64,000 nt of DNA from Paludibacteraceae bacterium (GCA_017479885.1 JAFVBR010000001.1:62001-126000); one strand, 5' to 3'; positions 1 through 9,167 are shown, counted from the stretch's first letter. The notes: generated by a model not told the origin, from the sequence alone. Translations and numbers: made by a program.

Positions 1-970
1 CCGCCTCAAGAGCCTGGGAGGCAGTCGCCTGCATCTGCTTTGCATCTTGTGCAAGCTGTTCAATGGTCGCTGTTACACCATTCACTTTCTCTGTCTGTGT
101 ACGGAAGGCGGCAGACTGTGCATTAAGGTCCTTAAGCTGCAACTCATAAACCGAGTTAAGCGAAGCTATCTGGGCATTTACCTCCTCCAGACCTTTTCCG
201 CATGCCTTTGTGCCTTTGATTACATTCTCCATATCGGCAATAACGGTCTGGTAGGTCTTGCTGAGTTGATCATATTGTTGTCCCAGACCCTGAGTGCTCT
301 TGGCAAGTTCCTCCTGAGAAGCCAACACTGTCTGTCCGGCCTTTGCAAAGTTGCCTGCCAGAGTGACTGTGGCATCTTCTACAGCCTTGCCTGCCTTACC
401 CATGTTGCCTGCAAGAGAGGCTGTGGCGTCATCAACGGCCTTGCCTGCCTTGGCAAGATTGTCAGTGAGACCGGCAGTGGCATTTTCCAATCCTTCTCCT
501 GCCGCAACCATAGTCTTCTTCAGTTGGGCGGTCGCATCTGCCATCTCACCTATTGATGCTAACTGCTGCGCAGTCTTGCTCAGGTTCTGAATACCGTCCT
601 TCAACGCCTGAAGTTCTGCCTCTGGAAGAGCTGTATCCACCTTCTTGCCTGGCTCTGAGCCGGGGAGACCGTTGCCTCCAAGAAGCTCTTTTTCTTCATG
701 ACCTATCAACTGCGGGAACACATTCTCCCAATTATAAACTGCGTGGGGCTTCTCAAATATACCGAGCATAAAGAGAAATGATTCGGTAAACATACCTACC
801 ATCAACACATAACTTGCGCCGGGCCAGTGGAGAATCTTAAAGAGTGCTCCTACGATAACGACTGATGCACCCAAACTGTAAACCATGTTTACTGCATAAG
901 AATGACGTGCATACCATGCAACTACTTTATCCCAACCTTTCAGTTCCTGGGGATTGTTTTGATTTGCCAT
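1..970 (-). CDS. gldL: GldL/PorL, T9SS inner-membrane motor protein (3' end outside window)
   Basis: Reading from the ATG at 970 downward the protein begins MANQNNPQELKGWDKVV and runs off the window edge. Two hydrophobic helices follow (about residues 25-45 and 50-75, with the GldL-like stretch LFKILHWPGA between them), then a long cytoplasmic or periplasmic helical region. That region has an internal repeat of about 18 residues around NLAKAGKAVDDA / NMGKAGKAVEDA / NFAKAGQTV. GldL is known to pair with GldM as the proton-driven motor of the type IX secretion system. It lies 65 bp downstream of gldK, and gldM/gldN are expected beyond the window. The frame is open throughout, so I see no damage. 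Confidence 0.93.
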   Translation of the reverse strand, partial: MANQNNPQELKGWDKVVAWYARHSYAVNMVYSLGASVVIVGALFKILHWPGASYVLMVGMFTESFLFMLGIFEKPHAVYNWENVFPQLIGHEEKELLGGNGLPGSEPGKKVDTALPEAELQALKDGIQNLSKTAQQLASIGEMADATAQLKKTMVAAGEGLENATAGLTDNLAKAGKAVDDATASLAGNMGKAGKAVEDATVTLAGNFAKAGQTVLASQEELAKSTQGLGQQYDQLSKTYQTVIADMENVIKGTKACGKGLEEVNAQIASLNSVYELQLKDLNAQSAAFRTQTEKVNGVTATIEQLAQDAKQMQATASQALEA

Positions 971-1035
971 TTTTGTATATCTGTTAAAAGTTTTTATTCG
1001 ATAAGTATTTCTGTATTTATATATTAAGGTGCATA

Positions 1036-2382
1036 TTAATCACCTACAAACGAACGTACACAACGGAAACCGATATAAGGTTTGCTCTCATACTGATATT
1101 CGTAAGCACGGGTACCGCACTGCAGATAATACGAAATATCCTTCCAACTGCCGCCTTTGATAACCTTGCGTTTCAAAATATCAGGATCGTCTTTGCGTGC
1201 CATGTACTGAAGTTCAGGATTCAAGTCGTTTACATAAGTATTTGTCGATGCGTTATATGCTGACGATGTCCACTCGGCAACGTTTCCGGCCATGTCGAAC
1301 AAACCGAAGTCATTCGGACGGAACTGGGCTACACGCATCGTTGCTGTTCCCGTATCATCAACATAACTTCCTCTGTACGGTTTGAAGTTGGCAAGGAAGC
1401 AGCCTTTGGCATCGCGCGCATAGTTGCCGCCCCATGGATATGTAGCCATCTTGCGGCCGCCACGAGCTGCATACTCCCACTCGGCCTCTGTCGGCAGACG
1501 ATACTTCTGAACATCAACTGTACTGTTGCTCAGGAAATAGTCCGTACGCCACTGGCAGAATGCATGAGCCTGCTCCCATGTGACACCTACTACCGGATAC
1601 TCAGCAAAGCCGGGGTGCGAAAAATACTTCAACAACATAGGCTCATTGTAAGCATACTGAAAATCGCGCACCCACACCATGGTGTCAGGATATACGTTGA
1701 TAATCATGTATGTATAGAGGTCACTCGGCTCCTGCAAAGGACGTATCACTGTGCTGTCGTGAATAACATTCATTTCGTCAACCCAAGCCGTGTCAACACG
1801 CACTGAAGCATTCTCCGGATAACGGCCCTTAGAAACATCGAAACGGTTGGAAGGTTTGGCAGCCTCATCATAGTTCAGCCAACGGTAACAATAGTGAAAA
1901 CGGGTGGTGTTGAAACTGCCGTCAGTATAATAAAGCGGCTGCAATGCGTCCACCACCTCTTCTTCTTTGCTGCTCCAAGGCAGTTTCTTCTTCCAATTGA
2001 TGCGATAGTTCTCCTCATCGAAATCCTCGTCCTTGGGCTGAACTGCATATTCTGTCATACCCGCTTCCACAAGCAAACGGTATGCAATCGAGTCACGCAC
2101 CCAGTTGACAAACTGTTTGTATTCGTTGTTCGTAATCTCGGTTTCGTCCATCCAGAATGCGTCAACTGTAACCATCAACGGATTATCTGGCTGGTTGAAA
2201 ATGGCGGATTGCGTATTGCTGCCCATCATAAAGGAACCTTTCTTGATGTAAACCATTCCGTAAGGATTGGCTTCCTTGAAATTGCCTTTTGCTCCGGCGC
2301 CTACCAATTCGCCTGCAGGCTTGTTGCAACCTGCAAGAAGTACACTTAATGCCACTATCGGCAGAATACTTTTAAATCTCAT
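1036..2382 (-). CDS. gldK: GldK/PorK, T9SS ring lipoprotein
   Basis: 448 residues. The N-terminus is a lipoprotein signal with lipobox LLAGC (Cys about residue 19). Most of the rest is a formylglycine-generating-enzyme/sulfatase-modifying-factor fold: GSFMMGS near residue 50, EWEYAARGG near 300, FGLFDMAGNVAEWTS near 360, and the C-terminal KGGSW...GTRAYEY...GFRCVRS. In the GldK/PorK family this fold is structural, and the lipoprotein forms the periplasmic ring with GldN. It sits between PorP and GldL, the usual T9SS order, which makes the GldK call much safer than a generic sulfatase-modifying factor. Confidence 0.93.
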   Translation of the reverse strand: MRFKSILPIVALSVLLAGCNKPAGELVGAGAKGNFKEANPYGMVYIKKGSFMMGSNTQSAIFNQPDNPLMVTVDAFWMDETEITNNEYKQFVNWVRDSIAYRLLVEAGMTEYAVQPKDEDFDEENYRINWKKKLPWSSKEEEVVDALQPLYYTDGSFNTTRFHYCYRWLNYDEAAKPSNRFDVSKGRYPENASVRVDTAWVDEMNVIHDSTVIRPLQEPSDLYTYMIINVYPDTMVWVRDFQYAYNEPMLLKYFSHPGFAEYPVVGVTWEQAHAFCQWRTDYFLSNSTVDVQKYRLPTEAEWEYAARGGRKMATYPWGGNYARDAKGCFLANFKPYRGSYVDDTGTATMRVAQFRPNDFGLFDMAGNVAEWTSSAYNASTNTYVNDLNPELQYMARKDDPDILKRKVIKGGSWKDISYYLQCGTRAYEYQYESKPYIGFRCVRSFVGD

Positions 2383-2446
2383 AATATATCTTTTGTTTTA
2401 TTTATTATTCCTTAATTATATTATATCAGGCATTTGCTCCTGCGCT

Positions 2447-3397
2447 TTACAAAAATCTCACGCTTTTGTACTTGTTTGTCCGCTTGGGCTTGAGAATATT
2501 GAAGCCGTATGCAAGATATATCTCATGCGATCCGTAACTCTCAAGCAGCAACTTGCTTGTCGGCAACTCGTATGTGTATCCCAACTGCAAACCCGTTATT
2601 ATATCCACCCCTAACAGCACCGCTACACTGCCTGCTATTCTGTATCCCAAGCCCCATCGGTATCTGTCTTTGAACTCTGTCATGAAGTTCAGATTGATAT
2701 CCCACGATGTGAAATCAGTCATCACAAGCATGCTCGGCTTAAGCACCCACTCTTTCTTCTTCAGTCTCCAATTGTAACCTCCGCCCACAAAAAGCGTACC
2801 CTTTAGCCTTATACTCGAATATTCAGTCCACTCAATACGCGGCATTGTAAGGTGAGAATATGACACGCCCGCATACCAGCTGTTGCACGTGTAGTACACT
2901 CCTATACCCATGTCAAAACTCATACCGCTTTCCGAGCCGCTCGGAACAAATTCGTCATCAGCCTGATGATACGAACTGCCCTTCAAATTGTTGAGGTTCA
3001 CACTGTCACCATGGAATCCTACACTCACAAATCCTAAATCCACACCACCGCTCAGATAACCCTTGCCCAACTTCTGACGATAAGCATATTGAAAATGCAA
3101 TGTCTGGTTCGTAAACAAACCGTAACGGTCGTTCATAAAGCGGACACCTGCACCGTGGCGCGTTTTGCCTATTACAAAAGGGGACTGAAAACTGAAGTAG
3201 GTTGTCATCGGAGCATTCTTTATTCCCGTGAACTGCATGCGGTGCAGACCGCTTACCTTCATCAAGTCTCCTTCTCCCGCCGCTGCAGGATTATAGGCTG
3301 TCGGCATATACATATATTGTCCTATCTGAGGATCAAACTGAGCATACAAAGACACTACAGCCGACACAAACAAACAGAGAACAACATATCGTTTCAT
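2447..3397 (-). CDS. porP: PorP/SprF-family outer-membrane protein
   Basis: 316 residues with a signal peptide (MKRYVVLCLFVSAVVSLYA) followed by QFDPQIGQYMYMPTAYNPAAAGE, the typical opening of the PorP/SprF family (type IX secretion membrane protein). Alternating aromatic/hydrophobic strands through the rest (GYLSGGVDLGFVSVGFHG, LQLGYTYELPT) fit a beta-barrel. Directly upstream of gldK (64 bp gap). Family members are needed for T9SS or for adhesin attachment; several paralogues usually exist, so the choice of porP rather than an sprF-like paralogue rests on gene order. Confidence 0.88.
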   Translation of the reverse strand: MKRYVVLCLFVSAVVSLYAQFDPQIGQYMYMPTAYNPAAAGEGDLMKVSGLHRMQFTGIKNAPMTTYFSFQSPFVIGKTRHGAGVRFMNDRYGLFTNQTLHFQYAYRQKLGKGYLSGGVDLGFVSVGFHGDSVNLNNLKGSSYHQADDEFVPSGSESGMSFDMGIGVYYTCNSWYAGVSYSHLTMPRIEWTEYSSIRLKGTLFVGGGYNWRLKKKEWVLKPSMLVMTDFTSWDINLNFMTEFKDRYRWGLGYRIAGSVAVLLGVDIITGLQLGYTYELPTSKLLLESYGSHEIYLAYGFNILKPKRTNKYKSVRFL

Positions 3398-3437
3398 TCA
3401 GTAGCTACAAAATCAAAACTCTGACTATCACGCGCTA

Positions 3438-3665
3438 TCAATACTCTTCCTCATTGAAGAAAAAGTCATCCTTACTCGGATAGTCGGGCCACAAATCTTC
3501 TATAGACTCATATATCTCCTCTTCATCCTCAATCTCATTCAGATTCTCGATTACTTCTATAGGAGAGCCTGTTCTAATCGCATAATCAAGCAACTCGTCT
3601 TTGGTTGCCGGCCAAGGCGCATCTTCAAGCTTCGAGGCCAATTCCAATGTCCATACCATAGTCAA
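3438..3665 (-). CDS. Small acidic DUF2795-like protein
   Basis: 75 residues, strongly acidic at the C-terminus (IEDEEEIYES...FFFNEEEY). The N-terminal part (LASKLEDAPWPATKDELLDYAIRTG) matches the pattern I associate with the DUF2795 family of small Bacteroidota proteins; function is unknown. It is first in the run leading to porP-gldK-gldL, 40 bp upstream of porP, so it may be cotranscribed with T9SS genes. A consensus promoter lies about 90 bp upstream (3756-3786). Confidence 0.75.
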   Translation of the reverse strand: MTMVWTLELASKLEDAPWPATKDELLDYAIRTGSPIEVIENLNEIEDEEEIYESIEDLWPDYPSKDDFFFNEEEY

Positions 3666-3755
3666 AAAGCTGTAAGTTTCTTATACTTAGTCTTTAATGT
3701 TATCACAAAAGGCAAACAACCCGTTTTGCGGGTACTACCTATTCAAAATACCGCG

Positions 3756-3786
3756 CAAAAGTAGAAAAAAATGTTGATATGAGCAA
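3756..3786 (-). promoter_or_regulatory. Bacteroidota promoter for the DUF2795-porP-gldKL run
   Basis: On the minus strand TACTTTTG (3756-3763) fits TAnnTTTG, with TTG (3784-3786) 20 bp upstream. Transcription would start near 3749, giving a leader of about 84 nt. That leader contains a small hairpin (ACCCG/CGGGT around 3718-3733). Confidence 0.5.
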
Positions 3787-3795
3787 GAGTATGGC

Positions 3796-4341
3796 TCATT
3801 TTTCCCATAAAAAAATTTCACATTCGTCATTTTGTGCCAGTTTTTTCGACAATATGAAGAAATAGTCGCTCAATCGGTTTACAAATTGTAAACACAACTC
3901 GCTACCCTCATAACTGTCACCAAGTTCTACCATCCGCCTCTCCAAACGGCGGGTTACAGTGCGGCACACATGAGAAAGGGCTACCTTCTCACTCCCGGCA
4001 GGCAATATAAAACTGCGTACCACAGGAAGCTCGGCAGTCATGCGGTCTATCTCCGACTCTAACAACTGCACATTCTCCTGAGTCAGTAGCAACTCCCTTA
4101 CATACTGCTGTTTGTCATGCTCGGTCGCAAGACATGCACCGAGATTGAACAGCTTGTTCTGCACAAAGTTGAGCACTTTGTCCATATCTTCTGGCAGACG
4201 ATGCGACCTCAGCAGGCCTACAAAAGAGTTTAACTCGTCTGCAGTGCCATACGCCTCCAAGCGCAAATCAGCCTTGCTCACACGTGTACCTCCTACAAGA
4301 GAGGTCGTGCCTCTGTCTCCGGTTTTAGTGTATATCTTCAT
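3796..4341 (-). CDS. Cob(I)yrinic acid a,c-diamide adenosyltransferase, PduO type
   Basis: 181 residues, the normal length of a single-domain PduO-type ATP:cob(I)alamin adenosyltransferase. Seen: KIYTKTGDRGTTSLVGG at the N-terminus (ATP-binding loop), RLEAYGTADELNSFVG near residue 30, and CRTVTRRLERRM near 125, all signatures of the family. The enzyme transfers the adenosyl group from ATP to cob(I)alamin to make coenzyme B12. It is the last gene of a tight run: the methyltransferase gene ends 3 bp upstream. No other cobalamin gene is in the window. Confidence 0.92.
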   Translation of the reverse strand: MKIYTKTGDRGTTSLVGGTRVSKADLRLEAYGTADELNSFVGLLRSHRLPEDMDKVLNFVQNKLFNLGACLATEHDKQQYVRELLLTQENVQLLESEIDRMTAELPVVRSFILPAGSEKVALSHVCRTVTRRLERRMVELGDSYEGSELCLQFVNRLSDYFFILSKKLAQNDECEIFLWEK

Positions 4342-4344
4342 ATA

Positions 4345-5136
4345 TCAATATCGCATTATATAATGTTTAGGAAGAAATCGCCTGTCGAAAAACACAAGTC
4401 CCATGCCATAAAAATCCATTGTCGCAACCACACGCGGATGACGCTTCACCTGCTCCCATGCCTTGCCCATTTCAACACTGTAATGAATGTCATCCATCGC
4501 GATTATACTCGACCTGCAAGAGCGCTCCGAAAGCAGGTCGAAATAGCGCAGAGTGGGCTCGTAACGATGGTTGGCGTCAATGAGAGCAAAGTCAACCCTG
4601 GGATGCAACCGCAAAAACTGTTCCAATGTCACGTCTATATTACCCTCTTGAGGAGTTATATTCCCGCAATGCAGATTGCGCCACACGGTTTCGGCCTCGG
4701 CAAGCAGAGAGCGACTGCCCTCAAAAGTATATACCATGCTCTTGCTGCCTGCAGCTACCGACAGATAGCTTGTCGTTATGCCCAGACTCGTACCCAACTC
4801 AACCACTATTTGAGGATGCAGATGATTAACTATTCGAAACAGCATCTGCGCATCACGAGCCGGCATAAGAGAAGACGAAGCCGCATCGCAGACACGGCGA
4901 CTGCCGGAGACTCCGCTCCCGAAATCAGTAATGTAAAGCTGATTGCTCGCACTCAGCAAACGCCGCCGCTCTCTTTCTATTTGGGAAAAACAATAATAGG
5001 AGTTATCATCATATATCAGAAAACGCACCATATTATATAAATAAGGAGAATGAATCCCGTGACCCAGTGTGTTACGCGCAGTAAAATTATGCCGCAACCA
5101 GGCTGTTGCTCTGTATATGACGTCCGATGCTCTCAC
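4345..5136 (-). CDS. Class I SAM-dependent methyltransferase
   Basis: 263 residues. A Rossmann-type SAM site is visible at IVVELGTSLGITTSYLS (about residues 110-126), followed by YTFEGS (the acidic end of strand 2) and VDFALIDANHRYEPTLRYF, as in O-methyltransferase-like families. The substrate is unknown. The start is a GTG that directly follows the murI stop codon (TAA then GTG, no gap), implying translational coupling with murI. Confidence 0.75.
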   Translation of the reverse strand: MRASDVIYRATAWLRHNFTARNTLGHGIHSPYLYNMVRFLIYDDNSYYCFSQIERERRRLLSASNQLYITDFGSGVSGSRRVCDAASSSLMPARDAQMLFRIVNHLHPQIVVELGTSLGITTSYLSVAAGSKSMVYTFEGSRSLLAEAETVWRNLHCGNITPQEGNIDVTLEQFLRLHPRVDFALIDANHRYEPTLRYFDLLSERSCRSSIIAMDDIHYSVEMGKAWEQVKRHPRVVATMDFYGMGLVFFDRRFLPKHYIMRY

Positions 5137-5988
5137 TTACAAATCTATATGTTTCACCTCTATCTCCTCCGCCATGAATATCGTTGCCGACTGAGCAAAC
5201 TTGTGCTCCGACTCGGTTGTCAGATAACTGCACTTGCCGCCCCGGCCGCATTGGGTCTCTATCTCCGGATGGCGGCGCAGATAATCCTTCAGAGACTCCG
5301 CCACTATTGCTCCTTGCGACAGCAGACTCACCTCGGAATGACCCTCCGGCTGAAGGCGCCGGAGAGACTGCTCTATCTTCGGCCGGAGCAGAGGATAATG
5401 CGTACAGGCAAGCAAAAGTGTATCTATCTCAGGGTCTTTCGCAAGAATCTCGGCAAGATACTTGTCAACAAAATAGTCTGCTCCGGGGCTGTCGGCTTCA
5501 CCGTTCTCCACTATAGGCACCCACATCGGACATGCCTGCTGGACAACCCTCACTGACGTGTTTATCTTGTGTATCTCAATAGGATACGACTCCGAAACCA
5601 CCGTCCCTTGTGTTGCCAGTACACCCACATGACCCGTTCTCGTCAGTTTGCCTATTGCCTCTACTGTCGGGCGGATTATGCCGAGTACGCGCTTCTGGGG
5701 CTTGCCGTCTGAAAACATAGGCGACATGCACGGCAAATCATTCTGCTGGATACTGCGCAACGCCTTCGCAGAAGCCGTATTGCACGCAAGAACAACCAGA
5801 TTGCAACCATGAGAAAACAGATACCTCACCGCCTGAAGTGTGTATTCATACACAACGTCAAACGACCGCGTGCCATAAGGAGTACGGGCATTGTCACCCA
5901 GGTACAGATAATCATACTCCGGCAACCGCCTGCGGATCTCCTTCAGTATCGTAAGCCCGCCGAAACCACTGTCAAAAACACCTATCAT
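5137..5988 (-). CDS. murI: Glutamate racemase
   Basis: 283 residues. Seen: IGVFDSGFGGLTILKEI at the N-terminus, the first catalytic cysteine in VVLACNTASA (about residue 68-77), and the second in LLLACTHYPLL (about 190). This cofactor-independent racemase makes D-glutamate for peptidoglycan. First gene of the murI-methyltransferase-adenosyltransferase run. A consensus promoter lies so close to the ATG that the transcript would be almost leaderless. Confidence 0.95.
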   Translation of the reverse strand: MIGVFDSGFGGLTILKEIRRRLPEYDYLYLGDNARTPYGTRSFDVVYEYTLQAVRYLFSHGCNLVVLACNTASAKALRSIQQNDLPCMSPMFSDGKPQKRVLGIIRPTVEAIGKLTRTGHVGVLATQGTVVSESYPIEIHKINTSVRVVQQACPMWVPIVENGEADSPGADYFVDKYLAEILAKDPEIDTLLLACTHYPLLRPKIEQSLRRLQPEGHSEVSLLSQGAIVAESLKDYLRRHPEIETQCGRGGKCSYLTTESEHKFAQSATIFMAEEIEVKHIDL

Positions 5989-5995
5989 AGGGCTA

Positions 5996-6027
5996 CAAAA
6001 TTACAGTTTTTTTTGAACATACGCAAA
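5996..6027 (-). promoter_or_regulatory. Promoter for murI, near-leaderless
   Basis: Minus-strand TAATTTTG (5996-6003) fits TAnnTTTG, with TTTG (6024-6027) 20 bp upstream. The expected start of transcription (about 5989) is at the murI ATG (5988). Confidence 0.5.
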
Positions 6028-6087
6028 ATAATAATGATTATTAAACTATTTACTGCCATCACACGAATGATTTCGTATCTATTTAGC

Positions 6088-6140
6088 GTATAATTAGTAT
6101 GTAATTAGTATGTGATTAGTATGTGATTAGTATGTGATTA
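6088..6140. repeat. 11-bp tandem repeat array upstream of dnaN
   Basis: Units are TATGTAATTAG (6098-6108), TATGTGATTAG (6109-6119), TATGTGATTAG (6120-6130) and TATGTGATTA (6131-6140), preceded by a degenerate unit from 6088. It ends about 30 bp before the dnaN -33 box. Confidence 0.9.
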
Positions 6141-6171
6141 AGATAAAAATTATATAAAATCGGCATAATTG

Positions 6172-6202
6172 TTGTATGGTTGAAAAAAAAGTCGTATATT
6201 TG
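6172..6202 (+). promoter_or_regulatory. Promoter for dnaN operon
   Basis: TATATTTG at 6195-6202 fits TAnnTTTG, with TTG at 6172-6174, 20 bp upstream. Predicted start about 6209, 83 nt before the dnaN ATG. Confidence 0.65.
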
Positions 6203-6291
6203 CAGACTAAATTGAATACAAACGGGTTCCGGCTTGCTTGACGCACATCTGACCGCATTAATAATGAATAACTAACAAAACATAAACAAAT

Positions 6292-7410
6292 ATGAAATTC
6301 CAAGTATCGAGCACCAAATTGCTCCAACAAATGCAGATTCTTAGCCGCGTAATAGCCGCAAAGAACAGTCTGCCCATTCTCGAAACAGTTCTTTTCGAAA
6401 TTGATGGCAACCAGCTCAAACTCACTGCATCTGACAGTGAGACCACCATCCGCACCGAGATTGAAGTTGAAGGTGAAGGAGCAGGAAAAGTGGCCTTTGA
6501 CGTAAAACGACTCCTTGACACTCTCAAAGAGTTTCCCGAACAACCACTCACATTCGAGATTAACGACCAGAACTTCGGACTCAATATCGTCAGCTCAAAC
6601 GGTAACTATAGTTTCGTTGGCGTCAACGGAGCAGAATACCCCGACATGGTGGCAGTTCCTGAAGGAGCACCTTCCTTCACTATCGCGGCAGGCACTCTCC
6701 TTGGCGCACTCAACAAAACTGTCTTCTGCACTGCAGACGACCCCCTGCGTCCCGTAATGAACGGCGTATTTTTCGACCTTGACACGGAAAAGATTACTCT
6801 CGTCGCAACCGATGCACACCGTCTTGTACGTTACATCAACGTTTCTGCACACACAGAACTGCAGAGCAACTTCATTTTGCCCAAGAAACCCGCCAACCTC
6901 CTTCGAAACGTACTTGCTAAAGAGCAGGAAGATGTGATTGTCACATTCTCGGAAAAGAATGTATGCTTCATTTTCGGCAAAACTGTTATCGTATGCCGCC
7001 AGATTGAAGGACGCTTCCCTAACTACAATGCGGTTATTCCTCAAAACAACCAGAACAAAATCGTCGTTGACCGCCAGTCTATTCTGAATGCCGCCAAACG
7101 AGTAGCTGTATTCGCTGCCGGCACAGGACTTATCAAACTTGCTTTATCTGACAATAGAATCACTATCTCTGCTCAGGACATCGACTTCTCCACTTCTGCG
7201 GAAGAAACCATCGAGTGCAGCTACGAAGGCGTACCCATGAGCATCGGATTCAAAGCTCCCTTCCTCGTCGAAGTGCTTGGTGCAGTACAGTCCGACAATG
7301 TTGTTATCGAACTCTCAGACCCGAGCAAAGCCGGTCTCATTCTGCCTTTCGAGAACGAAGAGAATGAAGATATAGTAATGCTGCTTATGCCAATGCTCCT
7401 CAACGAGTAA
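6292..7410 (+). CDS. dnaN: DNA polymerase III beta subunit (sliding clamp)
   Basis: 372 residues, the normal clamp length. Three clamp domains are recognisable: MKFQVSSTKLLQQMQILSRVI at the start; LRPVMNGVFFDL...LVATDAHRLV in the middle domain (about residues 142-180); and a C-terminal domain ending IVMLLMPMLLN, close to the usual VVMPMR-type end. It forms the ring that tethers polymerase to DNA. First gene of a plus-strand run; the exonuclease gene follows after 56 bp. Confidence 0.97.
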   Translation: MKFQVSSTKLLQQMQILSRVIAAKNSLPILETVLFEIDGNQLKLTASDSETTIRTEIEVEGEGAGKVAFDVKRLLDTLKEFPEQPLTFEINDQNFGLNIVSSNGNYSFVGVNGAEYPDMVAVPEGAPSFTIAAGTLLGALNKTVFCTADDPLRPVMNGVFFDLDTEKITLVATDAHRLVRYINVSAHTELQSNFILPKKPANLLRNVLAKEQEDVIVTFSEKNVCFIFGKTVIVCRQIEGRFPNYNAVIPQNNQNKIVVDRQSILNAAKRVAVFAAGTGLIKLALSDNRITISAQDIDFSTSAEETIECSYEGVPMSIGFKAPFLVEVLGAVQSDNVVIELSDPSKAGLILPFENEENEDIVMLLMPMLLNE

Positions 7411-7466
7411 GAGCTTGAACCACGCATGAATAATAACTTCAGAGAACTCCCCATTCTCCACTTCGC

Positions 7467-8234
7467 ATGAGACTCAAACTGACAAAACCATTGGTCTTCT
7501 TCGACCTTGAGACAACCGGTCTGAACATTGGTTCAGACCGTATTGTTGAATTGTCATACCACAAACTGTTCCCTAACGGCAACAAGGAAAGCAAAACATA
7601 CAGGGTGAACCCCGAAATGCACATTCCCGAAGAAGTGTCCAAAGTGCACGGCATATACGACGAAGATGTGCACGACTGCCCCGTGTTTGCACAAATAGCC
7701 AAAGAGATTGTGCAGGTGATTGAAGGGTGCGACCTTGCCGGGTACAACAGCAACCATTTCGACATACCCCTGCTTGCCGAGGAACTCATCAGGGCAGACG
7801 TCGATTTCGACCTCAAACGTTGCAAGTTCGTTGATGCTTACGTCATCTTCATGAAAAACGAACCTCGCAATCTCTCTGCCGCATATCGCTTCTATTGCGG
7901 CAAGTCGCTTGAGAATGCGCATACCGCCAATGCCGATACCGAGGCTACCTACGAGGTGCTCATGGCGCAACTCGACAAATACCCTGCTCTGCCCGACACT
8001 GTGGAAGGACTGGCGGAATATACTTCTTTCAACCGCTTTGCTGACTTCGCCGGCAGAATTGCATACGACAACTCCGGCAAAGAGATATTCAATTTCGGCA
8101 AATACAAAGGGCAGCAAGTGGCAGAAGTGCTGAAGAAGGACACCGGCTACTACGGCTGGCTCATGGGAGGGGACTTTCCACAATACACCAAGAAAATAGT
8201 CACACGCATATTCCTTGAGTCAAGAAAGAAATAA
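7467..8234 (+). CDS. DnaQ-like 3'-5' exonuclease
   Basis: 255 residues. DEDD-family exonuclease motifs are visible: Exo I LVFFDLETTGL (residues about 9-19), Exo II AGYNSNHFDIPLL (about 92-104), and Exo III HTANADTEAT with the active-site His/Asp (about 150-160). The C-terminal segment FNFGKYKGQQVAEV...YYGWLM resembles a small domain often attached to such nucleases (DUF3820-like). It sits directly after dnaN, a common Bacteroidota arrangement, and is likely a proofreading or repair exonuclease rather than the replicative epsilon subunit itself. Confidence 0.88.
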   Translation: MRLKLTKPLVFFDLETTGLNIGSDRIVELSYHKLFPNGNKESKTYRVNPEMHIPEEVSKVHGIYDEDVHDCPVFAQIAKEIVQVIEGCDLAGYNSNHFDIPLLAEELIRADVDFDLKRCKFVDAYVIFMKNEPRNLSAAYRFYCGKSLENAHTANADTEATYEVLMAQLDKYPALPDTVEGLAEYTSFNRFADFAGRIAYDNSGKEIFNFGKYKGQQVAEVLKKDTGYYGWLMGGDFPQYTKKIVTRIFLESRKK

Positions 8235-8244
8235 ACGCCGGTCA

Positions 8245-9159
8245 ATGAACAACAGTGTGGTCATATTGGGTGCAGGCTCGGCAAAGCCTACAAGGCAACT
8301 GAGTCCGAGCGGACAAGTGCTGCAGATGTGTGACAAGCAGTTCCTTATCGACTGCGGAGAGGGCACGCAAATCAGCATCGCACAAATGGGGTTGCATATT
8401 GCCCGGCTCGACAACATCTTCATCAGTCATCTTCACGGCGACCATTGCTTCGGTCTCATAGGTCTGCTCTCCACTCTCGGCATGACAGGCAGAACACGCA
8501 GTCTCACCATTCATGCCCACAAAGACCTGCAGAAATTGCTCACCCCGCTGATGGAATATCACTGCCAAGGAATGCCATACGAAATACGCTTCAACAACAT
8601 CAACCCGGGAAAGAATGAGGTAATCTACGAAGACCGCACTCTCACTGTCAGCACTTTGCCACTCAAACACAAAGTGCCTTGTTGCGGATTCCTATTCGAG
8701 GAAAAGCAACGGCTGCCGCACATACGCAAAGACATGATTGAGGCATACAGCATTCCTCTCAACAAGATTCAGGAGATTAAGCAAGGAGCGGATTTTCTCA
8801 CTGAAGACGGCAGACTAATACCCAACGACAGACTCACTTCACCTGCCAACCGCCCCTTCAGATATGCCTATTGCGCCGACACCGCATACTACCCCAGACT
8901 CGCAGAACTTATTCAGGGTGTTGACTGTCTCTACCACGAAGCCACTTTCACCGAACAGTTTGCCTCCCGATGCCGCGACACAATGCACAGCACTGCACGT
9001 CAAGCCGCTCAAATAGCTGAGAAAGCGCATGTCGGCAAACTTATTATCGGACATTTCTCTTCCAGAATAAACGACCTCGACCAACTCAAAGAAGAAGCCT
9101 CACAGGTCTTCGCCGACACCATACTTGCACAAGACAGAACCGTCATTCCGCTTAACTGA
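8245..9159 (+). CDS. rnz: Ribonuclease Z
   Basis: 304 residues from the ATG at 8245. The frame is open upstream to a TTG inside the exonuclease gene, but MNNSVVILGAGSAKP is the natural family N-terminus. The metallo-beta-lactamase zinc motif is ISHLHGDHCFGL (about residues 60-71), with further ligands in YCADTAYY (about 213) and LIIGHFSSR (about 270). LSPSGQVLQ and DCGEGTQ near the start are RNase Z features. It removes tRNA 3' trailers. The gap to the exonuclease gene is 10 bp. Confidence 0.94.
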   Translation: MNNSVVILGAGSAKPTRQLSPSGQVLQMCDKQFLIDCGEGTQISIAQMGLHIARLDNIFISHLHGDHCFGLIGLLSTLGMTGRTRSLTIHAHKDLQKLLTPLMEYHCQGMPYEIRFNNINPGKNEVIYEDRTLTVSTLPLKHKVPCCGFLFEEKQRLPHIRKDMIEAYSIPLNKIQEIKQGADFLTEDGRLIPNDRLTSPANRPFRYAYCADTAYYPRLAELIQGVDCLYHEATFTEQFASRCRDTMHSTARQAAQIAEKAHVGKLIIGHFSSRINDLDQLKEEASQVFADTILAQDRTVIPLN

Positions 9160-9167
9160 GCCAACCA

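Larger units (their letters stand above)
5989..6291. other. 303-bp divergent intergenic region between murI and dnaN
   Basis: Contains a murI promoter (5996-6027, minus), a tandem array of 11-bp units (6088-6140), a dnaN promoter (6172-6202, plus) and a leader of about 80 nt before dnaN. No coding region is convincing here. Confidence 0.8.

Noticed and set aside
1036..2382. Sulfatase-modifying enzyme
   Set aside because: The FGE fold is present, but the lipobox and the porP-gldK-gldL order identify the structural GldK.
6088..6140. CRISPR-like repeats here and at 35152 and 37416
   Set aside because: Units are 11 bp and directly adjacent with no spacers, and no cas genes are present.
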